64,000 bases of DNA from contig CAJTDE010000007.1 in the NCBI GenBank assembly GCA_910574835.1, forward strand, positions 61,211-125,210, read 5' to 3'. Origin of the DNA: Clostridia bacterium. Its GTDB lineage: Bacteria > Bacillota > Clostridia > Lachnospirales > Lachnospiraceae. This document shows positions 1-8,917 of this stretch, piece after piece. Position 1 is the stretch's first letter; each line of letters starts with the position of its first letter. Made by a program: the position numbers and the translations under genes. Under the pieces are notes generated by a model. The model worked only from the letters and a program-made list of their open reading frames with translations, did not search any database and was not told the DNA's origin.

Positions 1-936
1 CCTTGCCAGAGCTTCCATGTCGTCCATATTATAGAGAAAGGTTCTCGGAATCTCCGTTATGGACTCTTCGATGTCCACCGGCACAGCCAGATCCACAAAC
101 ACCCTGGGCTTTTCCCTATGTATCCGTTCACGCAGCTTATGGCAGGTCAGCGTATAATGAGGACTGGAGGTGGCGCTTATCACCACATCCATCTCATCCA
201 CATAAGAATACCGCTCCTTATAATCAATCACATGGCTGCTCTCGCTTTTCAAATGCGCATCATGGCTTAAGGTAATATTTCGTATGGTACTGTAAATGTG
301 AAGTCCCTTCATGCTGTAAAGATTCTTCAATACGATTCCGCCGATTTCCCCTGTTCCTCCAATCACCATAATCTTCTTTCCCGCAAGCCCTCCCAAAGCT
401 TCCTCGGCGGCTTTGATGGCAAGCGTAGCTGTAGAAACAGATGTTTTGGACAGCTCCGTATCCGTCTTGATTCGTTTTGCGCAGGTTACGGCGTAGCGGA
501 ACAGCGTGTTCAGATATTTTCCTGTGGTGCCTGCCTCTCTTGCCTGCTCGTGGGCCTTCTTTACCTGACCCAGAATCTGATCTTCTCCGACCACCATAGA
601 ATCCAATCCCGCCGCCACCAGGAACAGATGGCGGACTGCCTTCTCCCCCTGGTAAAACCGCAGATAATCCGTAATGTGCTCCACCTTAAGCGCGCCGGCC
701 TTCTCAAGCAGCACCCTTTGCAGCCTGGAAAAAAGCTTTTGCTGCTGCTCTTCCTTTGTATAGTAAGTATAAATCTCCGTCCGGTTGCAGGTAGAAATCA
801 CCACACTCTCCGCTGCCTTTGCCTCCGCGCACAAAGCCCTGAGAAGCTCCGCCTGCTGCTCCGGGGTAAAGGCGAACAATTCCCGAACGGCAAGAGGGGC
901 CGTTTTGTGGCTGATACTTAAAAGCTGAATCCCCAT
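1..936 (-). CDS. hemA: Glutamyl-tRNA reductase (3' end outside window)
   Basis: First committed step of C5-pathway tetrapyrrole synthesis: NADPH-dependent reduction of glutamyl-tRNA(Glu) to glutamate-1-semialdehyde, in the cytoplasm. Reading leftward from the ATG at 936 the protein starts MGIQLLSISHKTAPL, carries the catalytic-cysteine motif STCNRTEIY near residue 50, the GEDQILGQVK segment, and the NAD(P)-binding stretch VIGGTGEIGG. The frame is still open at base 1, so 312 codons are present and the C-terminal dimerisation part is missing. The ATG directly abuts the cbiF stop codon (TAA then ATG), which implies translational coupling and a shared B12-riboswitch-controlled transcript. HemA in a cobalamin operon fits supply of precursor for corrin synthesis. 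Confidence 0.95.
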   Translation of the reverse strand, partial: MGIQLLSISHKTAPLAVRELFAFTPEQQAELLRALCAEAKAAESVVISTCNRTEIYTYYTKEEQQQKLFSRLQRVLLEKAGALKVEHITDYLRFYQGEKAVRHLFLVAAGLDSMVVGEDQILGQVKKAHEQAREAGTTGKYLNTLFRYAVTCAKRIKTDTELSKTSVSTATLAIKAAEEALGGLAGKKIMVIGGTGEIGGIVLKNLYSMKGLHIYSTIRNITLSHDAHLKSESSHVIDYKERYSYVDEMDVVISATSSPHYTLTCHKLRERIHREKPRVFVDLAVPVDIEESITEIPRTFLYNMDDMEALAR

Positions 937-1692
937 TTATGGCTCCACTCCTTTTCGAAATTCGTGTGTAAAGGTTTTATCATAAAGCCTGGACAGCTCG
1001 TAATCATCTCCAAGAAAGTCTCCCACCACCGTCAGCGCCGTCTTTCGGATACCCGATTCCTTCACCTTTTGGGGCAGATCCGTAAGCGTACCGCGGACAA
1101 TTTTTTCGTCCTCCCAGGATGCCTTGTATACAACCGCCGCCGGGGTATCGGGCCTGTATGCCTGCCGCAGCGTGGCGCACATTTCTTCCAACATTCCCAC
1201 GCTCAAAAAGATTACCATTGTCGCACGGTGACGGGCCAGGTCCAAAAGCTTCTCTCCCTCCGGCATGGGGGTACGCCCCTCCATCCGGGTAAGAATAACC
1301 GTCTGGCTGACGCCGGGCAACGTATATTCCTTCTTCAGAGCGGCGGCAGTTGCCAAAAAGGAGCTGACGCCGGGAATCACTTCATAGGTAATGCCCATCC
1401 GATCCAGGGCATCCATCTGCTCCCTGTGCGAGCCGTAAATAGCCGGATCGCCGGTATGTACCCGGACCACCTTCTTTCCGGCTGCCTCTCCCTTTTGCAT
1501 CACGTCCAGGACTTCCTCCAAAGTCATGCCGGCGCTGTTAAAAATACGCGCGTCTTTTTTCGCATCTGCCAGCACCTTCGGATTCACCAGCGAGCCTGCA
1601 TAAATAATAATATCCGCACTGTCTATCAAACGCTTTCCCTTAATGGTCAAAAGCTCCGGATCTCCGGGTCCTGCTCCTATAAACGATACCAT
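937..1692 (-). CDS. cbiF: Precorrin-4/cobalt-precorrin-4 C11-methyltransferase
   Basis: SAM-dependent methylation of C-11 of the corrin ring in (probably anaerobic) adenosylcobalamin synthesis. The 251-aa protein has the tetrapyrrole-methylase fold signatures: N-terminal GAGPGDPELLTIKG (SAM loop), the YAGSLVNP segment, VRVHTGDPAIYGS near residue 98, and YEVIPGVSSF near 125, which are typical of CbiF/CobM. Length matches the family. It is the first gene after the riboswitch and terminator and is followed without a gap by hemA. The pairing with hemA and the riboswitch makes the cobalamin assignment strong. Aerobic versus anaerobic route cannot be decided from this gene alone; cbiF is preferred because of the apparent Clostridia host. 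Confidence 0.93.
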   Translation of the reverse strand: MVSFIGAGPGDPELLTIKGKRLIDSADIIIYAGSLVNPKVLADAKKDARIFNSAGMTLEEVLDVMQKGEAAGKKVVRVHTGDPAIYGSHREQMDALDRMGITYEVIPGVSSFLATAAALKKEYTLPGVSQTVILTRMEGRTPMPEGEKLLDLARHRATMVIFLSVGMLEEMCATLRQAYRPDTPAAVVYKASWEDEKIVRGTLTDLPQKVKESGIRKTALTVVGDFLGDDYELSRLYDKTFTHEFRKGVEP

Positions 1693-1746
1693 ATTTCAAC
1701 CTCTTTCTCTTGTATTATTCCTTCAACAAACCCTTTCCAATGCTGC

Positions 1747-1777
1747 AAAATAAAAAGACCCGCAGCATAAACGGGCC
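1747..1777 (-). terminator. Intrinsic terminator of the B12 riboswitch expression platform
   Basis: On the minus strand a 6-bp stem GGCCCG/CGGGTC with a 9-nt loop is followed by TTTTTATTTT. It lies between the cobalamin aptamer and cbiF, so it most likely acts as the regulated terminator of the riboswitch. Confidence 0.7.
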
Positions 1778-1862
1778 TTGTCTGTCTCTTTCTTTCCTCG
1801 AACTGCTTTTACCGGAAGCCCATTCAATTACCGGAGCGCTTCCGACAGCTTCGGAAACACCC

Positions 1863-2060
1863 GCCGGCAGAAAGCAGGTTTCCTGACTTATAGTTCCCCG
1901 CCTGCACCCTGCCTTCTCACGCATATGCGCAATGGCATTTTGAAGCATACGCTCCCGGGTCTGGCTCCCTAAATACAGTGACCGGATCGCTTGGGATTCT
2001 AACCCAATTCCCTTTTCTGCGTCCGCAAACACCAGCTTCAACAGACCAGATATACCCCCT
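1863..2060 (-). promoter_or_regulatory. Cobalamin (B12) riboswitch
   Basis: Minus-strand sequence has the ordered conserved blocks of the cobalamin aptamer: GCTGGTG, AAAAGGGAA, GGGTTAGAATCCC, the B12-box-like GGTCACTGTA and the 3' element AAGTCAGGAAACCTGC. It sits 170 bases upstream of cbiF with a terminator hairpin between, the standard arrangement for B12-repressed transcription termination. Edges are approximate. Confidence 0.88.
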
Positions 2061-2121
2061 TATCCCCAAAGGGTATCTACGGTTCATCCCATGAATGATC
2101 TTTTGCAGACGCACACTTTCT

Positions 2122-2151
2122 GCTATACTTTATTCTTTTTTTCTGTAACAA
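2122..2151 (-). promoter_or_regulatory. Candidate promoter of the riboswitch-cbiF-hemA transcript
   Basis: Minus-strand TTGTTA (2146-2151) and TATAGC (2122-2127) are separated by 18 bases and lie about 60-80 bases upstream of the aptamer. Weak consensus; position is the main support. Confidence 0.4.
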
Positions 2152-2154
2152 AAT

Positions 2155-2320
2155 CTAGTAGTCCGTATCGGAAATCCTTGTGCATATTTCTGAGGATATT
2201 TTTCCGAGAGTGCAGGTCAAAAAACGCAGACGTAGTGGTGCTACGGCGAGGCTTTTTGCCCTGTGCTATCGGAGAAATAGACCGGAAATATGCACAAGGA
2301 TTTCCGGTACGGACTACTAG
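2155..2320. repeat. 166-bp imperfect palindrome
   Basis: The 36-base arms (2155-2190 and 2284-2320) match each other's reverse complement with about one mismatch plus an end difference, and the interior continues to pair down to a small hairpin CGTAG-TGGTG-CTACG at 2231-2245. Short frames through it on both strands are by-products of the palindrome. It resembles an interspersed, structure-forming intergenic repeat. No second copy was seen in this window. Confidence 0.85.
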
Positions 2321-2371
2321 GGTATAGTCTACCATATGGCGGTTCATTCGTCAAATAAGAAAACGATACGT

Positions 2372-4195
2372 TTACTTTCTTCTGCCTTTTCGCATATCCG
2401 GCATTCCATACCCCCGCAGCTCGCTGTGAAGGGCCGAATGTCTGGGAAATTCCTCCCTGTATTTGAGAAGAAGCTTTTCCTTTGCTCCGATGTCTCCCCG
2501 TGAAGCCTTCACTTCTCCCAGCGCCGCTGCCAAAGCCGCCACACTTCCATAGTGATTGCGATGCTGCCCGGATACGATTGCCCGGAATCTCCTGTCAATC
2601 ATCTCTTCCAGGGAAGTCAGATAACTCTTTGCCTCTTCTTCCGCCACTGACAGTCCGTGCACTGCCTTCCAGCTCTGAAAGCAGGACCAGAACAGGGCAA
2701 TCTCTTCTTCCTTCTTCTCTCCCGTACCGGAAGCATCCTTTTGATTTTCATCCGTTCCTTTCACATAATCTTCTCCATGAAAGTCCAGATAGAACACGGC
2801 TTCTCTTGCCATTTCCCGGCATCCCTGACAAAGCTGTTCCGATTGCAGCAGCAAAAGCAGAAACAGCGGAATCCCTTTTTTAATAAATTCTCCTGACCAT
2901 CCAAGTCCTTCCCTTGTTTTAAGACACTCCTTCATAGATGCATCGAACTCACCCAGAAAAAACCTCATTACGTTTCCGTCGTCCCCTGAGAGAAAGTTGA
3001 TTTGCAGCTCCTTATTTAATTCATTTCCATAGGAATCTGTTTTCCCCTTACATGGCAGCTTATTTATAACCTGGACCGCCCTCTCCCTGTAGGATGCCGG
3101 TTCTTTCATATTTGCCGTAATTCTCAAATAATTTACCGGTGTGCTGTGAGATTCAAAGGCTTCGATCCAGCACGCTTCCGCCATTCTTGTGTCGCCTGCT
3201 TCCAGGGCTGCTTCCGCCGTATAAAGCGCCGCCCTGCTGCGCAGCCTGCAGCTTTTGTCCATTGCCTCCAGAGCTTCCTCTCCCACCCGGAGCTGCCGCT
3301 CACGTTTCCCCCTGCTTTCCAGATATTCCAGCACAGCCAGATAAAGAGACGGATGCTTCTTAGCAGCCTTTTGAGCTGTCTCTATCATCTCATCCTCATC
3401 CTTTTGGAAAAGAACGGCCTGCCGTAAAAATTCTCCTGCCGTATCGCCTTCCTTATGAATCAGAAGCTCAATCCACGCATTCCAAAATTCCGAAAGTCCT
3501 TTCAGCTCCTCGCTGCCCAGTGATAATATCTCTTCCAACCGAACTTTTCTGAAAAACGGCCTGGTACAATATTCATAAAAGCTTTCCGCACGCTTGTCCG
3601 GTTCCGTATTTTGATATACGGCATACAATACATGCTGCGCCAGATTTTCCCCATCTATGGATGCCAAATTCTCGTCTATCATTTCTTCCAGGCTCAATGT
3701 GAAACAGTCTCCCTGGTCCTCCACAAGCACCTCTGTTTCTGTCAAAAGGTCAAAGAGTTTGATGGCTGTTCCATAGCATCTGTCATTGACGCTTCGAAGC
3801 AGCAGGCGGGAGGCGTCCTCAAAAATCTTCCCGATTCCCTGAGTATCCTCATATTCATAAACCCAATCCGAGTCCCAATAGCCGGAGGAATAGTCCTCAT
3901 ACCCTTCCGCATAAAGGCAAAGCTCTTCCTCCTGGATTTTTGCGAACTGTTCTTCTAACCGGATGTATTCCTTGTTTATTTCCGCTTCGTCCTGTTTCCT
4001 TGCTTTAGACACAAAGCTGATTTCTTCCGTTTGGTCATTTTTATGGGCTGTTATCTCTTTTAAAATATCGATAAACTCCGCTCTTTGCACCTCAGGAATC
4101 TTGCGCGCAAAGCTGTGAAGAACCATCTGAAGCTCTTCCTTTGTCATTTTCTCCGCTAATTTGTCTATGGATTCCGTAAATTCTCTTAAGTTCAT
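2372..4195 (-). CDS. Conserved protein of unknown function, 607 aa
   Basis: Not recognised. A soluble, acidic protein with no signal peptide or membrane segment. The first ~60 residues (MNLREFTESIDKLAEKMTKE...) are helical and charged. A central part around residues 290-380 (RSRAALYTAEAALEAGDTRMAEACW) looks like helix-turn-helix TPR-type repeats, and the C-terminal ~60 residues are again basic and helical. The ATG at 4195 has an upstream AAAGGAAAT ribosome binding site. It is the last gene before the decayed AAA-ATPase copy and ends about 50 bases from the 166-bp palindrome. The TPR-like look suggests a scaffold role, but this is inference only. Confidence 0.75.
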   Translation of the reverse strand: MNLREFTESIDKLAEKMTKEELQMVLHSFARKIPEVQRAEFIDILKEITAHKNDQTEEISFVSKARKQDEAEINKEYIRLEEQFAKIQEEELCLYAEGYEDYSSGYWDSDWVYEYEDTQGIGKIFEDASRLLLRSVNDRCYGTAIKLFDLLTETEVLVEDQGDCFTLSLEEMIDENLASIDGENLAQHVLYAVYQNTEPDKRAESFYEYCTRPFFRKVRLEEILSLGSEELKGLSEFWNAWIELLIHKEGDTAGEFLRQAVLFQKDEDEMIETAQKAAKKHPSLYLAVLEYLESRGKRERQLRVGEEALEAMDKSCRLRSRAALYTAEAALEAGDTRMAEACWIEAFESHSTPVNYLRITANMKEPASYRERAVQVINKLPCKGKTDSYGNELNKELQINFLSGDDGNVMRFFLGEFDASMKECLKTREGLGWSGEFIKKGIPLFLLLLLQSEQLCQGCREMAREAVFYLDFHGEDYVKGTDENQKDASGTGEKKEEEIALFWSCFQSWKAVHGLSVAEEEAKSYLTSLEEMIDRRFRAIVSGQHRNHYGSVAALAAALGEVKASRGDIGAKEKLLLKYREEFPRHSALHSELRGYGMPDMRKGRRK

Positions 4196-4223
4196 TTTTG
4201 TATTTCCTTTCGTACTTTTTTCT

Positions 4224-5014
4224 TTATCCGATTAAAACTCTTTTTCCTTCAAATGCAAAACCAAGCTTGCGAATCCGTTCCGGTGCAATCCCCTTTGCTT
4301 CCAAAACCGCCGCATATCCCTTTTCCTCAATCTGCGCAAGGGCTGCCTGCACGGTATTCTCCAGAGTATGCTCTTTCTCCGGGCGGAACACCTTAAATTC
4401 TATGATAATCGCATCATCTTCCTCCTTCATCGGCTCCAGCATCACGTCATATCGCCCGAAGCCGCTCTCGCGATTGGAAGTCAGCGTGTAACGTCCCCGC
4501 AGCTCTGCCAAAAGCCCCAGCACAAAACCATGATAGAAGCGCTCCGGCTCCGCTTCTTTGGCGTTTTTTCCCGGTGTCAAAGAAACTGAAGGTTTCCTTC
4601 GTCACCCTGTTCATGTATTCATTCATTTCCTCCAAATTGCTGAAGCAGAGCCTCCACAAATTCACCGTATCCCGAACCGTCGCCTGCAAACCAATCCCGA
4701 AACATCCGCTCAAACATGGTGCGTACTTCTTTATTCGTCAATACCAGCTCATATTCCTGGCGTCCCCATTCCTCATGAAATCGAAATTTTTCTACACGAA
4801 GATAGCCTCCGGCCAATAAAAGGCTCCAGATTGCGCTTTCGCTTCCTGTACTTCTCTTCCTTCCAAATCTCAAGCCCCTCAAACAGCTCGCCCCTCCCTG
4901 CATATTCCACAGAAAAGAACTGCTCCACCGTATTCATCATCAATGTCTTTCCGAATTATCATTTGCAATCAAATGTTCAAAATTCTGATACCCGATTCCT
5001 ACGGTTCTTGCCAT
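4224..5014 (-). pseudogene. Decayed AAA-ATPase-like/PD-(D/E)XK protein (partial copy)
   Basis: A broken relative of the intact 559-aa gene at 26774-28453. Starting from ATG at 5014 (after AGGAGG) the first ~10 codons read MARTVGIG as in the intact gene. Most of the ATPase domain is then deleted, and the C-terminal half continues in at least three different frames: [14 protein letters not shown] around 4840, [11 protein letters not shown] around 4590, and an uninterrupted C-terminal nuclease part [19 protein letters not shown] to the stop at 4224. The nuclease motif residues ([11 protein letters not shown] and IIIEFKV) survive, so the fragment could in principle be expressed, but the frame changes and missing P-loop mark it as a pseudogene. 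A 116-bp hairpin repeat lies just upstream of its ribosome binding site. Confidence 0.85.
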
Positions 5015-5032
5015 ATCCGTCCTCCTATTTGC

Positions 5033-5148
5033 AGTCGCTGCGCGGCAGCTCTAAAGAGTAAAGTCGCTTCGGCACACCTGAAATGAGAGGAACTTTTATT
5101 CGAAAGGGCACTCATAAAAGTTCCTCTCGTGCGCCTTTGTGACTTTAC
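5033..5148 (-). repeat. 116-bp hairpin repeat, copy 1 (upstream of decayed ATPase gene)
   Basis: Same element as at 37773-37867 and 42815-42930. On the minus strand: outer stem GTAAAGTCAC/GCGACTTTAC, inner 15-bp stem GAGAGGAACTTTTAT/ATAAAAGTTCCTCTC, then a small GC hairpin ending CAGCGACT about 10 bases before AGGAGG of the downstream gene. Confidence 0.9.
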
Positions 5149-5286
5149 TTTCCTGACTGTTTTGCAGTATTCGGATAATTTCAACAATATTGAAAAACAG
5201 CCCTTCGCTGTCTCTAGTATAACAACTTAGGGCTGTCTGTTCAATGATTATTCACTTTTCCTCTCCGGCAATCTCCGTCCGAACTG

Positions 5287-5522
5287 TTACATCAGGCCGA
5301 AAGCCTTCATGGTTTCCTCCAAAAAGAGCAGCTCCTCATCCGGCATATGTACCTTTTCCCGAGGATACTTATTGATAAGCTCCCGATACGGCGATTTTCT
5401 GAATATCTCATATGTATTGGCAATCACAATGGCATCATAACTGATACCGGGAATGACCGCCGGACTTTCCACAGGCAGCCCCATTCCCCGAAGCTGCATA
5501 TAGTTGCGATCCACCCATGCGG
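5287..5522 (-). pseudogene. C-terminal fragment of a nucleotide-binding (epimerase/CoA-binding-like) protein
   Basis: About 78 codons, readable in frame as AAWVDRNYMQLRGMGLPVE ... YDAIVIANTYEIFRKSPYREL ... to a stop at 5287. The pattern VDRNY-x-x-LRGMGLPVESP followed by ISYDAIVIAN is that of Rossmann-type subunits linked to glycosyl- or phosphotransferases in surface-polysaccharide loci (known only by resemblance). The N-terminal half is missing; upstream bases belong to a sigma-factor remnant in a different frame, so this is a recombination junction at about 5515-5525. A GTG at 5514 could start a 75-aa peptide, but I see no ribosome binding site for it. Confidence 0.5.
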
Positions 5523-6016
5523 CTGTAAGCAGACTTTGTGGACAGCTTCACGGATGCGGCAATCTCCTTTGTGGAATAGCCCTGCATTTTCAGCAGGACG
5601 ATTTGTAACGTGCACCTGTCCGCCATGCCCTCAAGGTATTCGCCAAAGTCGCTCGCCCATCGGTAAAACCGCCTGTTGGAATTAAAATCTGCCCTGTCGT
5701 CTGTGCGGATTTTGCTCAATGACCGTTTCATCAACGCCACACTCACGCAAAACCTTTTCCTCAGCTTCGCAAGGATTTTGGCTTTGCGCTTATTGACAAC
5801 GCTCTGTGTTACACCCAACCGCAATCCGACTTCCCGCTCGGAAAGTTCTTCAAAGAAGATTGCGTTTATCAATGCCTGTTCACTGCCTGACAATAAGGGC
5901 AGGGCGGCTTTCAGCCTGTCCACCATCGCCGCATGGATAACGGTCTCTGCAACGTCCACCGCTTCATCAACAACGAAGTCAATCACATTTCCCTCACTAT
6001 CCGTAAATCCCTCCAA
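5523..6016 (-). pseudogene. Truncated sigma-70-like factor of an integrative element
   Basis: From about 6016 the frame reads EGFTDSEGNVIDFVVDEAVD and then a region-4-like HTH (LPLLSGSEQALINAIFFEEL ... VTQSVVNKRKAKILAKLRKR), as in the small sigma factors of Tn1549/CTn-type elements. It continues into a second HTH-like segment (RWASDFGEYLEGMADRC ... STKEIAASVKLSTKSAYSR) before joining the unrelated fragment at about 5520. The N-terminus is missing: the frame is preceded by TGA and only a TTG is available. Likely the left-hand debris of an integrative conjugative element whose right end lies at 22.4-26.0 kb. Confidence 0.6.
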
Positions 6017-6148
6017 ACTTCAAAACAGGTCTGGAGAGTGTCTGTTTTGTCTTTTCGGGTATAGCAAATCAGCCCACCAAAACACCATTTTTTTATATGG
6101 CGGGCTTGTATTGCCTATTTCAAATTCCAATAATGATTTCTTTATGTT

Positions 6149-6487
6149 CTAATAATCCTCTAAAAAATGCCTAATGAGCATAACTATTTCTTCTTTTTTA
6201 TATCCCAATTGGGACAATTTACATAGCAATTCTTTCTTAGCCTCATCCACTAATTTTTCCTTACATCTTAATATCAATAGCAACACAATAACCTTTTCTT
6301 TTGTTGGCATAAATAATACCCTTTTCCATTAACAACCTTAAAGCACAAGCTACTGTATGGGGATTTACTTGATTTACTTCCGCATATTCCCTTATGCTCG
6401 GAATCGGTTTACTTGGTGCTTGATGATTTACCAAAATATCCATTTTAATTCGTTCTGCGATTTCCTGATACTTGTATCTTTATTCAT
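6149..6487 (-). pseudogene. GntR-family (YtrA-like) regulator with two frameshifts
   Basis: An ATG at 6487 after GGGAAAG begins MNKD; a shift near 6470 is needed to continue into YQEIAERIKMDILVNHQAP and the winged-helix part IPSIREYAEVNQVNPHTVA ... MEKGIIYANKRKGYCVAIDI. That frame stops at 6261, while another frame continues directly as CKEKLVDEAKKELLCKLSQL ... IRHFLEDY to a stop at 6149. The combined product would be ~110 aa, the usual length of short GntR regulators that sit beside ABC exporters. It lies just downstream of the ABC permease at 6601. Two indels in an otherwise clean gene argue for decay rather than sequencing error, but only reads could settle that. Confidence 0.7.
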
Positions 6488-6600
6488 CTTTTTCTTTCCC
6501 TGTTAATAGTCTTTGAACTGTTATATTATAAAATTTTTCATCTGTTCTTATCTGCCAAAGCCTTAAATTTCAAGTCTAAAAAGCTATGTTTTTCACAACT

Positions 6601-8181
6601 TTATACATATAACTGTGTTCGGCAAACCTTAAGATAGATTGCCAAAGTTGCCAGCAGTATTAGACAAGTAATACCAAACATAATCATCATTTGGTAATGC
6701 GGAAAGATTATACAGAGATACAATGGCGTTAAGCTGCTTGCCATTCCACCTCCAACTGTAGCTAAAACTGAAATTGCCCCACCTTTTACCGCATAATACT
6801 CACTTGTCCAATCATACTTAGGAAACTTGATATTCAGATAAACACCAAGAACTGAAATGAAAAAAGTATATACCGTAGGGATAATAAATAACAGTACAGT
6901 CTGCATCAAGGAACACGGAATCGCAATTCTGATAAAAATTGCACTAATATATAAAACAGGAAGTATCACTGTTAAATTTACCGCAATTTTAGAATTGTAA
7001 ACTGCCCTTGCCTGCGTTGGAACGGAGCACATAATCCATCGGTTTTTTCCCTCTAAAGACAAGGATGCTGCTGTGGTAGAAGTCATAGTCACAAAAACAG
7101 CAAGCGCAACCGGCATAATATTTTGAATGATGCTCATCATTCCCATCGTTTCTATTTGCTGTCGTAAATCAGGCGGCATAAAAAATACTGCCCCAAGTGC
7201 CACAACGAAAAGCAGGACAATTCCAATACATGAATTCAAGGCATAAATCGTACATGAACTTAATCGGCGAAGCTCCTTTTTATACAATGCCATAAACGGA
7301 GATGAAGATTTTAATGTTCCCATTTTATACTCTTTTTTTGCATAATGTGAGAATACGGCTGTATTCAATCTTTTATAGTAATGAGAAACAATCGTTATGA
7401 AAGCAATGCCCAGCAACAGGGAAACAGTGGCAAAGATAACAAAGCCTGCCCAATCATTATGTAATAAGGCATTTGTAAAAAGAATAGCAGGCGGATAAAA
7501 TTTGTTTACCGCTTCTGCCATTGCAACACCTAAATTAGTTATCTGCGTTGCATCCATTGATTGTGTTTTTGCGGAAGCCAATACAATCATCAGTACGGCA
7601 GCCGTACTCAAAACCAATGAAAAAACATTTTTGTGTCTTGAATGTGATGAAACGGCAACAATTAGAACACCTAATGATAGTGAAATAATCATGGGAATAA
7701 TCGGTGTCAAAAATAACGCACCCACTAAAAACAGGTAACTAAAAATCGGCGGATGTTCGTATACAACATAGATAATGCTTGACGGCAGCATGGCTATAAA
7801 GCCAATTATCAGATTGATGAGATACAGCATCGTTATACGGCTTGTCACAATAGAAACCGTACTTACAGGCATGGACATAACCATATCATAATCTTTTAAT
7901 CCGATAAGCACTCCTGTACTTTTAACAAATGTAAGGGTCAAGGTTGCTAAAGAGCAGACCACTACCATGAGCGTTGGTAATGCTTCGCTGAGTCCCGCTA
8001 ATGCCATACTATTGCTGAATTTTGTCGTATAGACTACAAGAATGGCAATGGCAGTAAGTCCTAAAGCGCCAACAATCGCAGAACGTTGTTTTTCCTGTTT
8101 ATCGCGAGAATGAATCAATCGGTTAATTCCGAAAAGATTGTATAACTGCATTCTCAAGAGATACTTATACTTGCCTTTCAT
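6601..8181 (-). CDS. ABC-2-type exporter permease, ~526 aa
   Basis: Integral membrane subunit of an ABC exporter. Two halves of about six hydrophobic helices each are visible (e.g. IVGALGLTAIAILVVY near residue 40 and ISVLGVYLNIKF near 450), separated by a cytoplasmic stretch. There is no periplasmic domain or nucleotide-binding motif. The start is placed at ATG 8181 (GGAGG 9 bases upstream); a TTG at 8187 is also in frame. It overlaps the end of the ATPase gene by 17 bases, so the two are coupled. Together with the ArsR-type regulator and the small membrane protein it forms a four-gene exporter operon. Substrate unknown; an antimicrobial peptide or lipid is plausible. Confidence 0.85.
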   Translation of the reverse strand: MKGKYKYLLRMQLYNLFGINRLIHSRDKQEKQRSAIVGALGLTAIAILVVYTTKFSNSMALAGLSEALPTLMVVVCSLATLTLTFVKSTGVLIGLKDYDMVMSMPVSTVSIVTSRITMLYLINLIIGFIAMLPSSIIYVVYEHPPIFSYLFLVGALFLTPIIPMIISLSLGVLIVAVSSHSRHKNVFSLVLSTAAVLMIVLASAKTQSMDATQITNLGVAMAEAVNKFYPPAILFTNALLHNDWAGFVIFATVSLLLGIAFITIVSHYYKRLNTAVFSHYAKKEYKMGTLKSSSPFMALYKKELRRLSSCTIYALNSCIGIVLLFVVALGAVFFMPPDLRQQIETMGMMSIIQNIMPVALAVFVTMTSTTAASLSLEGKNRWIMCSVPTQARAVYNSKIAVNLTVILPVLYISAIFIRIAIPCSLMQTVLLFIIPTVYTFFISVLGVYLNIKFPKYDWTSEYYAVKGGAISVLATVGGGMASSLTPLYLCIIFPHYQMMIMFGITCLILLATLAIYLKVCRTQLYV

Positions 8182-8896
8182 TTTCAACTACCTCCATGAA
8201 TACATCTTCAAGACTATGGCTTCCTTTGATTTCTTCCATTGTTCCACTTTCTATCAATTTACCGTTATTGATGATAGTAACCTTGTCGCACAATTTTTCG
8301 GCAACTTCAAGCACATGAGTAGAGAAAAAAATTGCCGCCCCTGCATCACATAGTTCACGCATCATCTTCTTTAGATGAAAAGATGCTTCAGGGTCAAGAC
8401 CTACAAATGGCTCGTCCAACACTAAAAGATGTGGGGAATGTATAAATGCACCTATCAACGCAAGCTTTTGTTTCATACCATGCGAATAGGAGCTGATTAA
8501 ATCCCCCAGACTGTCCGTTAATTTGAGAACATCTGCATATTTTTGTATTCTTGAAACTCTTTCCTTTGCAGGGACAGAAAACATATCACACATATAGTTT
8601 AAATACTGGATGCCTGTTATATAGTCATATAAGTCGGGATTGTCTGGAATATAAGCTGTCATGGATTTGCATTTCACAGGCTCGTCCTTCACGGAATGGC
8701 CATTTACAAGGATTTCCCCCTCGTCAAAGTCCATTATCCCGACAACCGCACGGATTGTTGTTGTTTTCCCTGCACCATTGTGACCAATAAAAGCATGGAT
8801 TTCTCCTGCTTTTACCGTCAAATTCAAACTGTCAACAGCCTTTTTATTTCCAGAATAAACTTTAGTATAATTCTTGATTTCTAATACATTGTTCAT
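8165..8896 (-). CDS. ABC transporter ATP-binding protein
   Basis: Nucleotide-binding subunit driving the permease encoded directly downstream. All ABC signatures are present: Walker A GHNGAGKTT near residue 38, Q-loop region YIPDNPDLYDY, signature SYSHGMKQK near 137, Walker B LLVLDEPFVGLD near 158, and switch His in FFSTHVLE. The 243-aa length and the YSHGMKQ type of signature match the BcrA/CcmA group of drug and peptide exporters. ATG at 8896 has an AAGGAGG site. Part of the operon regulator (9752)-small membrane protein-ATPase-permease. Confidence 0.93.
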   Translation of the reverse strand: MNNVLEIKNYTKVYSGNKKAVDSLNLTVKAGEIHAFIGHNGAGKTTTIRAVVGIMDFDEGEILVNGHSVKDEPVKCKSMTAYIPDNPDLYDYITGIQYLNYMCDMFSVPAKERVSRIQKYADVLKLTDSLGDLISSYSHGMKQKLALIGAFIHSPHLLVLDEPFVGLDPEASFHLKKMMRELCDAGAAIFFSTHVLEVAEKLCDKVTIINNGKLIESGTMEEIKGSHSLEDVFMEVVENERQV

Positions 8897-8917
8897 TTTA
8901 TGAGCCTCCTTACTGTT

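Noticed and set aside
1715..2041. 108-codon minus-strand frame upstream of cbiF
   Set aside because: Runs through the cobalamin riboswitch and its terminator, so it is structured RNA rather than protein.
2123..2347. Small proteins encoded in the 166-bp palindrome
   Set aside because: Similar frames on both strands follow from the palindrome itself; no ribosome binding site.
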